Shown piece after piece: positions 47,620 to 61,090 of a stretch of DNA of 64,000 nt. Position numbers and translations under genes: made by a program. Each line of letters opens with the position of its first letter. The stretch's first letter is position 1. The DNA comes from Wurfbainia villosa (taxonomy: Eukaryota; Streptophyta; Magnoliopsida; Zingiberales; Zingiberaceae): contig CM046001.1 of NCBI GenBank assembly GCA_025175895.1, positions 47,057,719 to 47,121,718 of the forward strand, given 5' to 3'. A model generated the notes under the pieces. The model saw only the letters and a program-made list of their open reading frames with translations, had not been told where the DNA came from and made no database searches.

Positions 47620-48780
47620 ATCTCTCCCTTTTTGATGTTTGACAAAAACCACAAACAAATCATTGAGTTAGGCCTCCTAACTCAAAACTCCTTACCAATT
47701 ATCCCAAATTGGTAATTTTATTTTCTCCCTCTTTTTGACATACATCAAAAAGGTTCTCTCGAAGGAGGTCAATGTCTCATATCCCAATGAGATCTTACAA
47801 TCTCCCCTTTGTCTAAAAACACTTAGGATGCCTTCACTCTTTCTAGTGATAAGTCTCATATCACTCAAGAGAGACACTCCTATGAACTCTCCAAATTTCC
47901 AAATTTGTCATCTCAAATTTCCAAATTGGGCATCTCAAATTTCCATTTTCCCCTTTACAAGGAAGAATATACATCCATCATACCATGATGGATACCTCCC
48001 CCTAAAGGCTTACTCTCCCTTGACCATTGCACCAACAATGTCCTTGGGAAGTTCCTAAGCCTATAGGAACTCTAAACTATTAAAATTAAGGGAAAAAGTT
48101 CAAACATGAACTCTCACACACCTTAAAATTGATACTTCACCCTAACAACTCTCCTAATCCATATCTAATGGATTTTCACCCTTTCTAATGCTTTCCAAAG
48201 CATATCCTAGGGTTAAGCGATTAGGGTAGCCTAACATAGTCAAATCAAAGCTAAACAAACCTTGTTTACGAAATCGAACTGGCGATCAATGGGTCGATTA
48301 ACGATCGACTAAACTATGCATCAGTCGACTGAAAAGGGCTTCCAATCGAGTGAAGACAGCTCCAGTCGAGGCGGTGCCTCGACTAGTTTCTGATTTTGCC
48401 GAAATGCAATTTTAGACCATCTTTAGAAATGCATAAGTAATTCTAAAAAATTTAAAAAATCATGAAATTTTGACCACACATTACTTATGCCACACACTAT
48501 AGGGGAAAATATTTGAAAAATAATATACCCACAAAATAGTGAAATTGATACAAAGTTCAAAAATGAGAAAAACTTCATTGTTTGAGCTCACTTTGTATCA
48601 ACATCATCAATAGTGATTGCTATCAAAAGATAGACTTCACCAAGGTTTTTCAAAATGATTTTGAAATAGTTTTAAAATCTTATATTGAACCATGGTCTAT
48701 AGGCTTAATGCACATGACTTGTACACAAGCTTTTCTCATGATATCATGGCATAAGATGGAATTTAAGCATACATGACATT
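47620..48780 (-). other. N2 noncoding internal region, left part
   Basis: Purine tract, then AT-rich noncoding sequence colinear with 42964-44160 of N1 ('tcatatcccaatgagatcttacaatct', 'tccatcataccatgatggatacctcc'). Interrupted at the ACATT target site. Confidence 0.7.
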
Positions 48781-51700
48781 TTTCATGCCCCGATGGAGTC
48801 GACCAAACAAAAATCCGGCAGCATCTCCCCTGTATGGGTGATAATACCAATTTCCATACAAGGCCTACACGACCACTATACATCGGTCAACACGATTGGA
48901 ATCCAAACAATCCACGCAGATAATAAAATAGGCCTCAGGCCAACAATCAAATGATATAACCAAAAGTATATCAGAACTAAACCTACCTTTTCTTCCATCT
49001 TGGCAGGAATACTCAACCAAAATCCAATTTAGAACAAAACTCCGAATAGAGGTCCATAAGGACACCAAAAAATCCACGAATACATAAATCCAATTCCAGT
49101 CCTAAATATATCTTCTAAACAAGATATCCAAAACCAAAAACAAATAACCAAATAAACTTCCACGACGAGGGGGTTTGGCAGCTGCACTCTCCTAACAGCT
49201 TCATCCTGAAATAGATATAATCAACGGGGTAAGTTCAAAGAACTTAGCGGATATAGTCGATATGCAAGTAAGATATAGCTAACAATAAAAATCATGCCAG
49301 TACAGTCTCACATATAGGGTATGCAAGAAATAAATACAACATGACTGTACTAACCTGAATCTCCTACCCTGATATAGGAGCATGTGCCTGACTAGAAGTA
49401 ATAAAGTTCTCACCATATATATAAATATGTATCCTGTATGCATGACAATCATATGCACATCCAAGGCAGCAATAAAAATGCAAACAAATAATACAAATGC
49501 TATCCATGCAAAATGCATGCCATGCCAATGACATGGTCACCCCTGACGCCAGTCAGCCGCCTCACACGCGATGGTGAAGCCGAGTGGGTAGGGCTATGAC
49601 AACTGTGCACTCTGCCATCACTGCTCCTGAGTGACCGAGTGGACAGGATGCTGTCGGAGTACACCTATCCTCCTACCCCAAACAGAGTGGGAGAGCTAAG
49701 CTCTCATCTCCCGGTGTCATAGACCAGAGGAGGGATCCCTGCCCGCTACCACGCTGCCTCATCGCTACCCAGGCGGACGGGAACTGACGACAGCGCACAC
49801 ACCCTCCTGATGTACCACTAACCCATGAGTGGCAGTGTGTGCATGCCATGTACCTGGCTGCAGACTCAACTATAAAGGAACCCCGTCCAGCCAGCATGCA
49901 ATCAAGCAAAAATGGTGCATGATACTAAAGCATGTAAATCCTACTCAAAATACCTATCCGAATAATATGTACAATCAATATGTACATATCCATAATCCAA
50001 GTAACTATGATCCAAATAAAACAGGGAAGATATAATCATAACCTATCACATGCATGTATCAAGTGGCACCAACAATATACTAGGCATATAAACATGAAAA
50101 TTATTGCATGCTATCCTAACTAGCATATCAACAATGACTATATCTAAAAGATAAGTCAAAATACCCGCCTGATAATATATCATAAAAGAACGGATCATCA
50201 CGTAGTGAACGCCGCCTTGGCCGGAACCTGCATAATGCATAACTTTTGTTAAGCACAAAATATCATTCACCGACAAATCGAATACTTAAAAGATTCCTTC
50301 CAAAACCAATTAATCCAAAGTAAATCCATCAAATCAAAGCACACGACAACGTGCTAAATTACTACTATGTATCTCCAAGTAGACCCTCAACCCGTAGGTC
50401 ATAAATTGTGATTAACTCTTCAATCCAAAAACATATCCTTGCAATTAATCTCACCATGATCAATACTCATCATATGAAAATATTATCCACCTCACAACAA
50501 ATGATCGAATCGAATCCTACATCGACCTTATATCCGATCCACTAGCTTGATTTAATTATCCTATTCAACCTAATCAATCCTTCATTCTGAATTACAGAAC
50601 CGATCAACATCACACCGAACTCAATAACCGAGCCAATCATAGATCACTAAGAATTAACTCACATCCAGATCATAAAACCAAAGTATAGACAACCACTATT
50701 AATAACCTGTAATTAAATTAAAAATCATCCTGTATGTACTCCAACCCATCAATCACAACCATTCCCATTGCAACAATGGAATTTAACAACCTCCTAAATA
50801 AATCTTTCATTTTCCTCAAGCCTAATTTCACAACTCCACAACAATATACAGAACATCTCATCGATCAGAAGTATAAATCCAACCTAACCCTAGGTGACAT
50901 ACACACAGCTCAACCTAACCTTACCTCAAACTCGATCCAACACTTGGATCCCACAACTTGGCACCCACAATCCATTTACAACCCTTCACAGACAACCCAT
51001 TCCTAAACGAAACCTCACAATCGACAAAGATCAACAATCAGCCAAGAAAAGAAAGTAATGGGTTGAGATTTACCAGTTCGATAAACCCCCAAATCAGCTT
51101 GGTTCGCTAGGAGAAAGGGACTGCCACACCACCCACAGCGATCTGAGCAATTGGTGGTGGAGAACACGGAATCAAGGTTGGTTCTCACCCGAAATCAAGG
51201 AAACAACCACAGTAGGGAAGTTCGACCGGACCTTACCTAGCTTCGACAAAAATCGTAGCTTCTGGTCAGAACACACTTCAGTCACTGCCGACCCACACTC
51301 GTTAGTCCGGCTCGTCCGTGGCACCGGCGAGGGAGGTTCGCTCGTCGCTTGCCGTGAGGAAGGGAAAAGCTGGCCGAGAACTAGAGATGTGGCACAAGGA
51401 GAGGTGTCGCGTGAGACTGTGGATGATGAGCGTGCGAGAAACCGAGAGGGAGGAGAAGGCTGCGACGACGTGTTAGGGTTCCGACAGCGATCCGGTGGCT
51501 GCAGGTGCGCCGTGGAAGAAGGAACAACAATAACGACTGCGGACTGGACGTCGGCGAGTGCAACTCGGGCGGAAACAACGGCCGAAGGGGTGGCGGAGAA
51601 GAGCTCAGGCGAAGACGGCGCCCGAGCCATTCGTGAATCGCCATGAAGGAAGAAGAAGCGTCGACAGAAGGAACTATCGCACGAGAGAAACTGCCGAAAG

Positions 51701-51950
51701 AGGAAAAGGTCGCGACGGGGAAAAATAGAAAAAGAAATTAGAAAAAACTAAACTTATAATTTATCCTATTTACTCATCTAAACAGGCCCTTTAAAAGCAT
51801 GTTTTTCCTATCCCCGTAATTATCTCGTACGACCTCCGTTTAAATTCAGAAAATTCCAGAAAAATTCCTAGAAATCTCGAAAAATTCTCAGGATTACCTT
51901 TCCAAATTTGTGGCCATTAAATTTATATTTTAAATTTCCCGTATTTAACA
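48781..51950 (-). repeat. LARD-like 3' LTR
   Basis: 3,170 bp. The outer end reads TTTCATGCCCCGATGG, where the partner reads TGTCACGCCTGATGG, so the terminal G is lost. A GC-rich part (51170-51720) yields a spurious 152-codon minus frame also half-present in the partner. Confidence 0.88.
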
Positions 51951-54900
51951 TTCTCCCCCACTAATAAAAATTTGGTCCCCAAATTTCCTACTCGTATCTT
52001 AGTACGAGATGTCACAACAACCATCTCTAGCATCTAGAGACAAGTCACACCTCAAGTGACCAAGTGGGGTTACTGATATCCCCTAAAATCTATCACATCA
52101 GCTTCTAGAAGCCCTTCCAAAGTATGAATAGTATCTTCATATCGACCACCTATCAAAGAGTACATAACTGTACCAGAGCGGAGCTCTATATCCGTGACCT
52201 GTTAAAGACTTTACCATAATCCTAAGGTAAATCCTGAATCGCTAGCACATACGATACTCAAAGATACTCCATGAACTGAAAATCTCCACAGTATAACCTA
52301 TCCAGCGATCCAACAAACTCATCGTATGGATCGTACGAAAATGAGCAGACTTAGCAAATCATACTAAGTCCTTTCCGAATTCTAAATAATCACACAACTC
52401 TTTCCATCATACTAGGATTTCATGTCCATCTCGGTACAGAACCTTGCCGATTATTTATATACCACCTTTACTTGTTGACACACTGAACCCCAGACTACCA
52501 AATCAACTATGGTCCGCATGTCGTTCCACCATGGAGAACGTTTCAATATTTACTACTTTCCGGATACAATCCTATACATCTACAACATATAGAACCTATT
52601 GCAATCTTTAGCAATACTTATCAAAATATCATGACCAAGCCTCGTGGCTCTCGGAGTAATGCAAAAGGCACTACTTACGGGCAACGACATGCTATCTCGA
52701 CCGGGACTCGTAGTCAGTCAAGATGTTAGGTAGCTATCTAGCCACCTTCGACATACAAATTCCAATATCACTAATTCCGAACCGGTAGAGCAAGAGTACA
52801 ACTCTATGGTAGATGCTCTCTATCATCACAACAGGGATCCCTAGTTGCAACTTTCCTTGTTCTAGCAACTCCAGGCAACTACTCAGTAGCTAGCTAAAAC
52901 CTCATGAGCATTTCTGCTCCTCACCTCTACAAAGCAACATCATATTTTCTAAGTCCACATCATATATATATATATGACAACTCATCTCGTAGTTCCTCAT
53001 TTGACGCAAACATGGGATACATCTCGATCAACTAAATCAGAAACGCTCCATTCTCTGAAACATCGCATATAAATTAACCTTCCTTTCACCCGAGAATGAT
53101 CACACAACACTGGTGTAAAAGTCAACCATCGTCTGAGCCCTGAAACTAATTTCACAAGCTTTAGACCAAGTAAATCCCATCACCAATCACCGGTGTAATA
53201 CCGCTAGAGCATCCTATCCATATCTATGGTAATAATCAAATCAATACCAGAAAAATCACCATCTACGGTGGGCGAGTGCTCAACTCCAACTGTCACCATC
53301 ACAAATGATCCAATCGTGTCTAGAATACACGATTTCCCAAATCCCTGGACGACTAAGTCGTTATAAGTCTAACAAGATAATCAAACCTCATGCAATTCAT
53401 ACCAAGTATGAAATTGTCACCACTATACATCTGCATCCTCTTTACTCTAGGCTGATGATATATCAATCATCCCTACGACTTTGATAATTGTATAACATCC
53501 TGTCACTACAATATCAACACACCAATCATAAATCAATCCTAGAGTATATACAGATGTCCTATAGCTGATCTAAATAGATCCTCAATCCACCATGAAGGAT
53601 AATCATTTACTTCTACCACTACCGCATTCGATCATCGAAATCGGTGTATAACCTCAAAGGTTCATCTCTCATTGTACAATGAGTTCTAAAGCTTCTCAAG
53701 CAATAAAATACTGGGACAAATAAATATCCCATCCAACACCTCCTATAATTGGAATTTAGATTCTTCCAATTCCCATAGTGTTAAGCAACACTGATACCAA
53801 CTAAATTATCCCCTAAAAAATTGTCATTCCAACAAATACCTCTCAGCATTATCAACCTTGCCAACTTTGAAAGACCGATCGATGAGGGTATCTAAGCAAT
53901 TCGATTTGACGCTTAGCCAATTGAATGACATCGCCTTGAGTATATTACGAGCTTCAACAACCTTGTGCGCTTTACACTAGCCCTCAGCTAACGCACCATA
54001 AATACAAACATTTGGCTCATAAAATATCATTACCTCAGTACCAAATAAATTATCACCCAGTAGGGGATCTTCGATATCGAAAACTATTTCCGAAATCATT
54101 CCGATCGCCTACTCTACTTGCCTATACAGCGACATGCCTAGAAGTTCATCCAACACCACATCTGATTACTCTCGAATTATACAAGTATCTGAGAGACATT
54201 CTTATACTATCATGTCACAATCATAACCTCCAAGTTAATATCCAGATATCCACATCATATCAACCAAGTTAACTATAACTCAACTAAGTCAACTCTCCCA
54301 CCATAATATAACATCTCTAACAATCAACCTCTAAACATCCAAAATCATATCATACCCTCGATAATCATCACAAGAATCATCTCAACACCTCACCTGTCGG
54401 TGGAAACACATTTAATCCACATGATCCAAATATAGAAATCCTTCTAATCTGATCTATACATGTTTTAACCAAAGATATCTGTAAATATCGGTATCTCTCA
54501 ATATATCATCAAGTAAGGTAAACTATAGTAATACCTCAATGATCAATCCTTCAACCATCTATAACTCTTCTCGAGTAAAGATGTAAACTCATCCAACTTT
54601 TGCTCTTAACGGATTCCCTATTTCACAGTGACCTAGAATAAGAATTCGGTAACTGTATGAATCTAGGTGTATACACCTCTTCCTATCATGTTCTCCAAGA
54701 ACCATACAACTAGCCTCATATCTCCACAAGTGCACAAACCACTTCTGATAGCCACATAAATTTGAGGAGAAAGCTTTAATCCATATTCCTTTTTTCCGCT
54801 GGGAAATGAGGTGTTTCATCAATCTTTCATTCCCGGGACAGAGCCTTGATCACCACCAAAATAAACTAAAATTCTAACTAAACCCTTAATCACTCAAGAG

Positions 54901-56368
54901 GTTGTAAACTTTCATCATCAAAATCAAATTACCATCTAGTAGCAGGCATGATCAATATCGAACATCAACATGGGAGTGAAATAATGCCACGTGAATTCAG
55001 CTAGAAAAGCACGTTCACGACTTCTACCGTTGCCTTATCCGAAGTGTAGGTTATTATCACATAGATTGACTACACTATTCTCTTGAGACACTTGCTGCAG
55101 TGTCATTTTCATAAATATGACTCACCCTAATGCCTCCCGATAGGAACTGATGGAAGATCCAACTATCCTAATCCAAATGTAAGCCAATAAATCGTGGGTG
55201 ATCGAAAACAACTCAATCACTATCTTGAGCCCTTAAATGGGGGTAAACTCTACAAATCTAACAAACTCTATAGTGAAACTCCATTATCAATTAATCACTC
55301 AACTTAAGGCTCAAGCATTTCCCAACAATGAGTCATACAAAATAACATGGAAAAATACTGTCTCTCGAAAACATCCTGAACCCGTGATCCCGTAATGGGT
55401 TATTTCCCCAAATAAATTCCTTCTACATATTCCACCAAGTAACAACTTGATCATTGCCATAGTAAGAAACTAACTCCACTCTCCCTATATAAATACCAAT
55501 TAGGTACTTAACAGTACCTTCAATGTTATCACTCTAAGGCTCAAGCCGCTCAAGGATCAAAATCCCTATGGAACTTCGTAACTTAAACCTCCATTGTCTG
55601 CATCAACAATAGTATACATTCCTTGTACATTACCCACCAGGGTAATAACCTGACTAGCATAATTAGTGAAAATCCCTAACACTGTAGCTCTTGATTTCGA
55701 CAACCAATGTGACGACTTGACCCCTGCTTTCTAACTCGGTATCAGTCAGCTCTCAAAGGAAATTCATCTTTTCGACACAGGTTCAAGACTCACAAACTGA
55801 ACAGATTGTTCACGTGGTCAACTCCATCCATGATTACCAATAGTGACCAATACACTAAATGTTATTTCCTGTTATCCACTAAACACATAGCCAATCTAAC
55901 CAGGAGTATAAACACTACGACAACTCTGGTTGGTAACCTTGGTGGGCGACCCCTACTACGAGTCTGCACATGAGTCAAAACTCTATAGACCCTTCTGGCA
56001 ACTCCTTAGCCAGAGATCTCACTGTCCTCTTGCGTGATTACCCTGCACCACGTCTCGGTGTAGGAGCACGCCCACCTCGTCTCATATCTGTTAAATTATT
56101 ACATATATTACTAGAACAGATATTACTAGAAGTAATAACATATAAAATTAATCATCATACCTATTTTGCCGTAGGAGAGGTCCCGTCGCCGCCAAAACCC
56201 CATATTAACCTCGTCAAAAATCCTCGAATTTCCAAAACATAAAAATCGTCGGAAATCCATACCAATCCAAAATTTCCAGATTGCCTCGCAAAACTTGCCA
56301 AACGTCGCAAACTCCAAAATCCAAAAACCCCTAGGAACTCGAAAACCTAGCTCTGATACCAAATAAAT
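51951..56368 (-). other. Internal region of LARD-like element, no readable genes
   Basis: 4.4 kb, C/A-rich on the plus strand (T/G-rich in element sense), with frequent stops in every frame. The longest minus frame is 77 codons at 54589-54822. I looked for gypsy protease, RT (YxDD), RNase H and integrase motifs on the minus strand and could not read any with confidence. It may be a very decayed pol or a noncoding payload. The purine tract is at 51951-51962 and the primer site at 56349-56361. Confidence 0.6.
56349..56361 (-). other. Primer-binding site of LARD-like element
   Basis: The minus strand reads TGGTATCAGAGCT, tRNA-Met type, seven bases inside the 5' LTR. Confidence 0.85.
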
Positions 56369-59300
56369 TGTCACGCCTGATGGAGTTCTCGCTGGACAAA
56401 ATTTGGCGATCTCCTGCACGGTGACAATATCAATTTCCATACAAGGCCTACACGACCACTATACATCGGTCAATACGACCGGAATCCAAACAATCCACGC
56501 AGATAATAAAATATGCCTCAGGCCAACAATCAAATGATATAACCAAAAGTATATCAGAACTAAACCTACCCCTTCTGCCATCTTAGCAGGAATACTCAAC
56601 CAAAATCCAATCCAGAACAAAACTCCAAACAGAAGTCCATAAGGACACCAAAAATTCACGAATACATAAATCCAATTCCAGTCCTAAATATATCTTCTAA
56701 ACAAGATATCCAAAACCAAAAACAAATAACCAAATAAACTTCCACGACGAGGGGGTTTGGCAGCTGCACTCTCCTGACAGCTTCATCCTGAAATAGATAT
56801 AATCAACGGGGTAAGTTCAAAGAACTCAGCGGATATAGTCGATATGCAAGTAAGATATAGCTAACAATAAAAATCATGCCAGTACAGTCTCACATATAGG
56901 GTATGCAAGAAATAAATACAACAGGACTGTACTAACCTGAATCTCCTACCCTGATATAGGAGCATGTGCCTGACTAGAAGTAATAAAGTCCTCACCATAT
57001 ATATAAATATGTATCCTGTATGCATGACAATCATATGCACATCCAAGGCAGCAATAAAAATGCAGCAAACACAATACAAATGCTATCCATGCAAAATGCA
57101 TGACGTGCCAATGACATGGTCACCCCTGATGCCAGTCAGCCGCCTCACACACAATGGTGAAGCCGAGTGGGTAGGGCTATGACAACTGTGCACTCTGCCA
57201 TCACTACTCCTAAGTGACCGAGTGGACAGGATGCTGTCGGAGTACACCTATCCTCCTGCCCCAAAAAGAGTGGGGGAGCTAAGCTCTCATCTCCCGGTGT
57301 CATAGACCAGAGGAGGGATCCCTGCCCGCTACCACGCTTCCTCATCGCTACCCATGAGCGGAGCAGCGGAGCCTGACAGAGCAACTGCACACACCCTCCT
57401 GATGTACCACTAACCCATGAGTGGCAGTGTGTGCATACCATGTACCTGGCTGCGGACTCAACTATAAAGAAACCCCGTCCAGCCAGCATGCAATCAAGAA
57501 AAAATGGTGCATGATACTAAAGCATGTAAATCCTACTCAAAATACCTATCCGAATAATATTTACAATCAATATGTACATATCCATAATCCAAGTAACTAT
57601 GATCCAAATAAAACAGGGAAGATATAATCATAACCTATCACATGCATGTATCAAGTAGGCACCAACAATATACTAGGCATATAAACATGTAAATTATTGC
57701 ATGCTATCCTAACTAGCATATCAACAATGACTATATCTAAAAGATAAGTCAAAATACTCGCCTGATAATATATCCGCAAAAAGAACCAGATCGTTACGAC
57801 CGTGAACCTGCCTCGTGACCGAAACCTGCATAATGCATAACTTTTGTTAAGCACAAAATATCATTCACCGACAAATCGAATACTTAATCGATTCCTTCCA
57901 TAACCAATTAATCCAAAGTAAATCCATCAAATCCAAGCACACGACAACGTGCTAAATTACTACTATGTATCTCCAAGTAGACCATCAACCCGTAGGTCAC
58001 AAATTGTGATTAACTCTTCAATCCAAAAACATATCCTTGCAATTAATCTCACCATGATCAATACTCATCATATGAAAATATTATCCACCTCACAACAAAT
58101 GATCGAATCAAATCCTACATCGACCTCATATCCGATCCACTAGCTTGATTTAATTATCCTATTCAACCTAATCAATCCTCCATACTGAATTACAGAACCG
58201 ATCAACATCACACCGAACTCAACAACTGAGCCAATCATAGATCACTAAGAATTAACTCACACCCAAATCATAAAACCAAAGTACAGACAACCACTGTTAA
58301 TAACCTGTAATTAAATTAAAAATCATCCTGTATGTACTCCAACCCATCAATCACAGCCATTCCCATTACAACAATGGAATTTAACAACCTCCTAAATAAA
58401 TCTTTCATTTTCCTCAAGCCTAATTTCACAACTCCACAACAATATACAGAACATCTCATCGATCAGAAGTATAAATCCAACCTAACCCTAGGTGACATAC
58501 ACACAGCTCAACCTAACCTTACCTCAAACTCGATCCAACACTTGGATCCCACAACTTGGCACCCAAAATCCATTTACAACCCTTCACAGACAACCCATTC
58601 CTAAACGAAACCTCACAATCGACCAAGATCAACAATCAACCAAGAAAAAAAAGTAATGGGTTGAGATTTACCAGTTCGATAAACCCTCAAATCAGCTTGG
58701 TTCGCCAGGAGAAAGGGACTGCCGCACCACCCACAACGATTTGAGAAATTGGTGGTGGAGAACACGGAATCAAGGTTGGTTCTCACCCGAAATCAAGGAA
58801 ACAACCACCGTAGGGAAGTTCGATCGGACCTTACCTAGCTCCGGCAGAAATCATAGCTTCTGGTCAGAACACACTTCAGTCGCTGCCGACCCATACTCGT
58901 TAGTCCGACTCGTCCGTGGCACCGACGAGGGAGGTTCGCTCGCCGCTTGCCGTGAAGGAAGGGAAAAGATGGCCGAGAACAAGAGATGTGGCACAAGGAG
59001 AGGTGTCGCGTGCGACTGTGGATGATGAGAGTGCGAGAAACTGAGAGAGAGGAGAAGGCTGCGATGGCGTGTTAGGGTTCCGGCAGCCATCCGGTGGTTG
59101 CAGGTGCACCGAGGAAGAAGGAACAGTAGTAGCGACTACGAACTGGCCGTCGGCGAGTGCGGCTCAGGCGACAACAACGGCTGAAGGCGGGGTGGCGGAG
59201 AAGAGCGACAGCTCAGAGGCGAAGATGGCGGCACCGATTGCTGTAGAGAAATCGACGACCGCAAAGGAAGAAGGGCGTCGCCGACGAAGGAACTGTCGCG

Positions 59301-59569
59301 CGAGAGAAACTACCAAAAGAGGAAAAGGTCGCGACAGGGAAAAATAGAAAAAGAAATTAGAAAAACCTAAACTTATAATTTATCCTATTTACTCATCTAA
59401 ACAGGCCCTTTAAAAGCTTGTTTTCCCTATCCCCGTAATTATCTCGTACGACCTCCGTTTAAATTCAGAAAATTTCAAAAAAATTCCTAAAATTTTTGAA
59501 AAATTCCCTGGTTTACCTTTCCAAATTTGTGGCCATTAAATTTATATTTTAAATTTCCCGTATTTAACA
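56369..59569 (-). repeat. LARD-like 5' LTR
   Basis: 3,201 bp partner of 48781-51950. On the minus strand it starts TGTTAAATACGGGAAATT and ends GGCGTGACA. Confidence 0.88.
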
Positions 59570-59574
59570 ACATT

Positions 59575-59989
59575 AATCCCTAATCCTAAACATACTCATG
59601 ACATTTTATATGATAAAGATAAATATGATGTCATGACATGTTATATGGCAAACAAAGCATGACAAATCAAATATATAGGTATAATAATACCTAGATTTTA
59701 AAGTTAATTACCATTTGTTATTATTAAACCCATTTTGTCATATTGTCACTAATCTCCTAAGTGTGACAAAAATCCAAAATGGCATGCTAAGACCTCTAAA
59801 CCTAATTTGTGCCAATTCGATTGATTTTCAGAATTCCAAAAATATATTGGCACATTCTAAAATCTTTTGGGATATAAAAATCAACCCTATGTCCAAGGTA
59901 TCCTTAACCTTGAAAATAACCTAAAGTGCCACCTTTTCCATGGTTAGGTTAACTACCCTTCCATTTAAAGTTGGCAAACCTAAATCCAT
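59575..59989 (-). other. N2 noncoding internal region, right part
   Basis: Resumes N2 after the ACATT duplication and matches N1 44165-44530 ('gatgtcatgacatg', 'aactacccttccattta'). Confidence 0.7.
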
Positions 59990-60621
59990 CTAGCGTGAAT
60001 CGATTACGCTCTTAGGAACCCAATACCTATTGAAGCTCCTTGGGTTTACTAGGCATTTGCTAGGGATAACTTCCCTAGATACCCTCCTAATGACCCTTCT
60101 AGGCTTATTAGCCTTAGTCATGGTGGTCTTGCCTAGGTTAACTCTAGGGTTGACCCCCCTTGTAACCTTCTTAGTGGTCACCTAGGTTTCCTTGAAACCC
60201 TAGCCACTAGGTACACACCATGGTCAACTCTAGGGATGACTTCCCTATTGACCTTGGTCTTCCAAGACCTAGTTTGAGTTCCATAGTCAAATGGAACATT
60301 ATGGTAGGTCTTTTTGGGCTTAAGCTTGCCCTTGGATGGTTCTTGATTTTTAGGTCTTTGAGTTTGACCATTGGACCTAGATTTTTGATCATTTGACCCT
60401 TTAAATTGATCTTGTATATTTTTAAGGGTCTTCTCTAATTTTTCAAGTCTTGATCTCAAGACTTGATTTTCCAACTATAATTGCCCAATTTTTTATTTTT
60501 CATTTGGTCTTTGGGTATTACTATTTCCTCTAGGCATATGCCTTTCCTTCTTAGGGTTAATGCCTAAATGATTTTCTATTTTCCTAATGCTTTCCTTAGG
60601 AAGAGTTTTTCTAGGGATATT
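59990..60621 (-). pseudogene. N2 gag C-terminal part
   Basis: Two frames, 60474-60178 and 60181-59990, overlap at a frameshift. Together they give a coiled coil (LRSRLEKLEKTLKNIQ), a Lys/Arg-rich middle and the end NRYWVPKSVIDSR, then a stop, as in N1. Upstream codons continue to about 60621, where LTR-T starts. The zinc knuckle and N-terminus are missing from the window. Confidence 0.75.
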
Positions 60622-61014
60622 TGTAACGCTCGTAAAATTTCTAGCAATTTTACGAGAATTTTGGCTTTATGATGATAGGCTTTATGTGGGCCTTTTTGGA
60701 AAAATAAAAGAAAATAAGCCAAAAAAAAAAAGTCTTGATCTCAAGACTTGATTTTCCAACTCTAATTGCCCAATTTTTTATTTTTCATTTGGTCTTTGGG
60801 TATTACTATTTCCTCTAGGCATATGCCTTTCCTTCTTAGGGTTAATGCCTAAATGATTTTCTATTTTCCTAATGCTTTCCTTAGGAAGAGTTTTTCTAGG
60901 GATATTTGTAACGCTCGTAAAATTTCTAGCAATTTTACGAGAATTTTGGCTTTATGATGATAGGCTTTATGTGGGCCTTTTTGGAAAAATAAAAGAAAAT
61001 AAGCCAAAAAAAAA
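60445..61014. repeat. 285-bp tandem duplication across N2 gag / LTR-T boundary
   Basis: 60445-60729 and 60730-61014 are almost identical. Each holds about 177 bp of N2 gag followed by the first 108 bp of LTR-T. The join lies in an A-run ('aagccaaaaaaaaaaaag'). The duplication therefore happened after LTR-T inserted. Confidence 0.92.
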
Positions 61015-61090
61015 AAGGATGCAAAGCCTAGGAATTGAACCCCAAACCTCTAGAGATAGCCAAGCCCTATAGATGCACCCACTAACCATA
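61006..61090 (-). other. tRNA-like segment with A/B-box-like words and T-run
   Basis: The minus strand shows TGGTTAGTGGG (A-box-like, 61078-61088), then GGTTCAATTCC (B-box-like, 61031-61041), then GCATCC and a run of 11 T. Order and spacing resemble a pol III gene, but no clean acceptor stem or anticodon arm can be drawn. Confidence 0.3.

Larger units (their letters stand above)
48781..59569 (-). mobile_element. Large LTR element with decayed or absent pol (LARD-like)
   Basis: LTRs 48781-51950 and 56369-59569 (about 3.2 kb) flank a 4.4-kb internal region. The target duplication ACATT is perfect (48776-48780, 59570-59574). The primer site is tRNA-Met type (minus strand TGGTATCAGAGCT, 56349-56361) and the purine tract is AGTGGGGGAGAA on the minus strand next to 51950. 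The two LTRs are very similar, but the internal region has no frame longer than about 90 codons and no motif I can read. Long LTRs with this primer recall Tekay/Del gypsy elements, but that is a guess. Confidence 0.85.
38632..60621 (-). mobile_element. N2: gag-only SIRE-like element, 5' end lost, heavily interrupted
   Basis: Own sequence: 3' LTR (38632-38977, 41189-41539, 47454-47619), internal noncoding region (47620-48780, 59575-59989) and gag (59990-60621). The purine tract (minus strand CAAAAAGGGAGAGAT) borders the LTR at 47620. Gag ends at the same place as in N1 and no pol follows. The left end of the LTR is broken at 38632 and the gag N-terminus and 5' LTR are missing beyond 60621, where LTR-T begins. 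It hosts three younger insertions. Confidence 0.72.

Noticed and set aside
51172..51630. 152-codon minus frame in GC-rich DNA
   Set aside because: Lies inside an LTR; the partner LTR breaks the same frame, and composition is low-complexity Ser/Pro/Ala.
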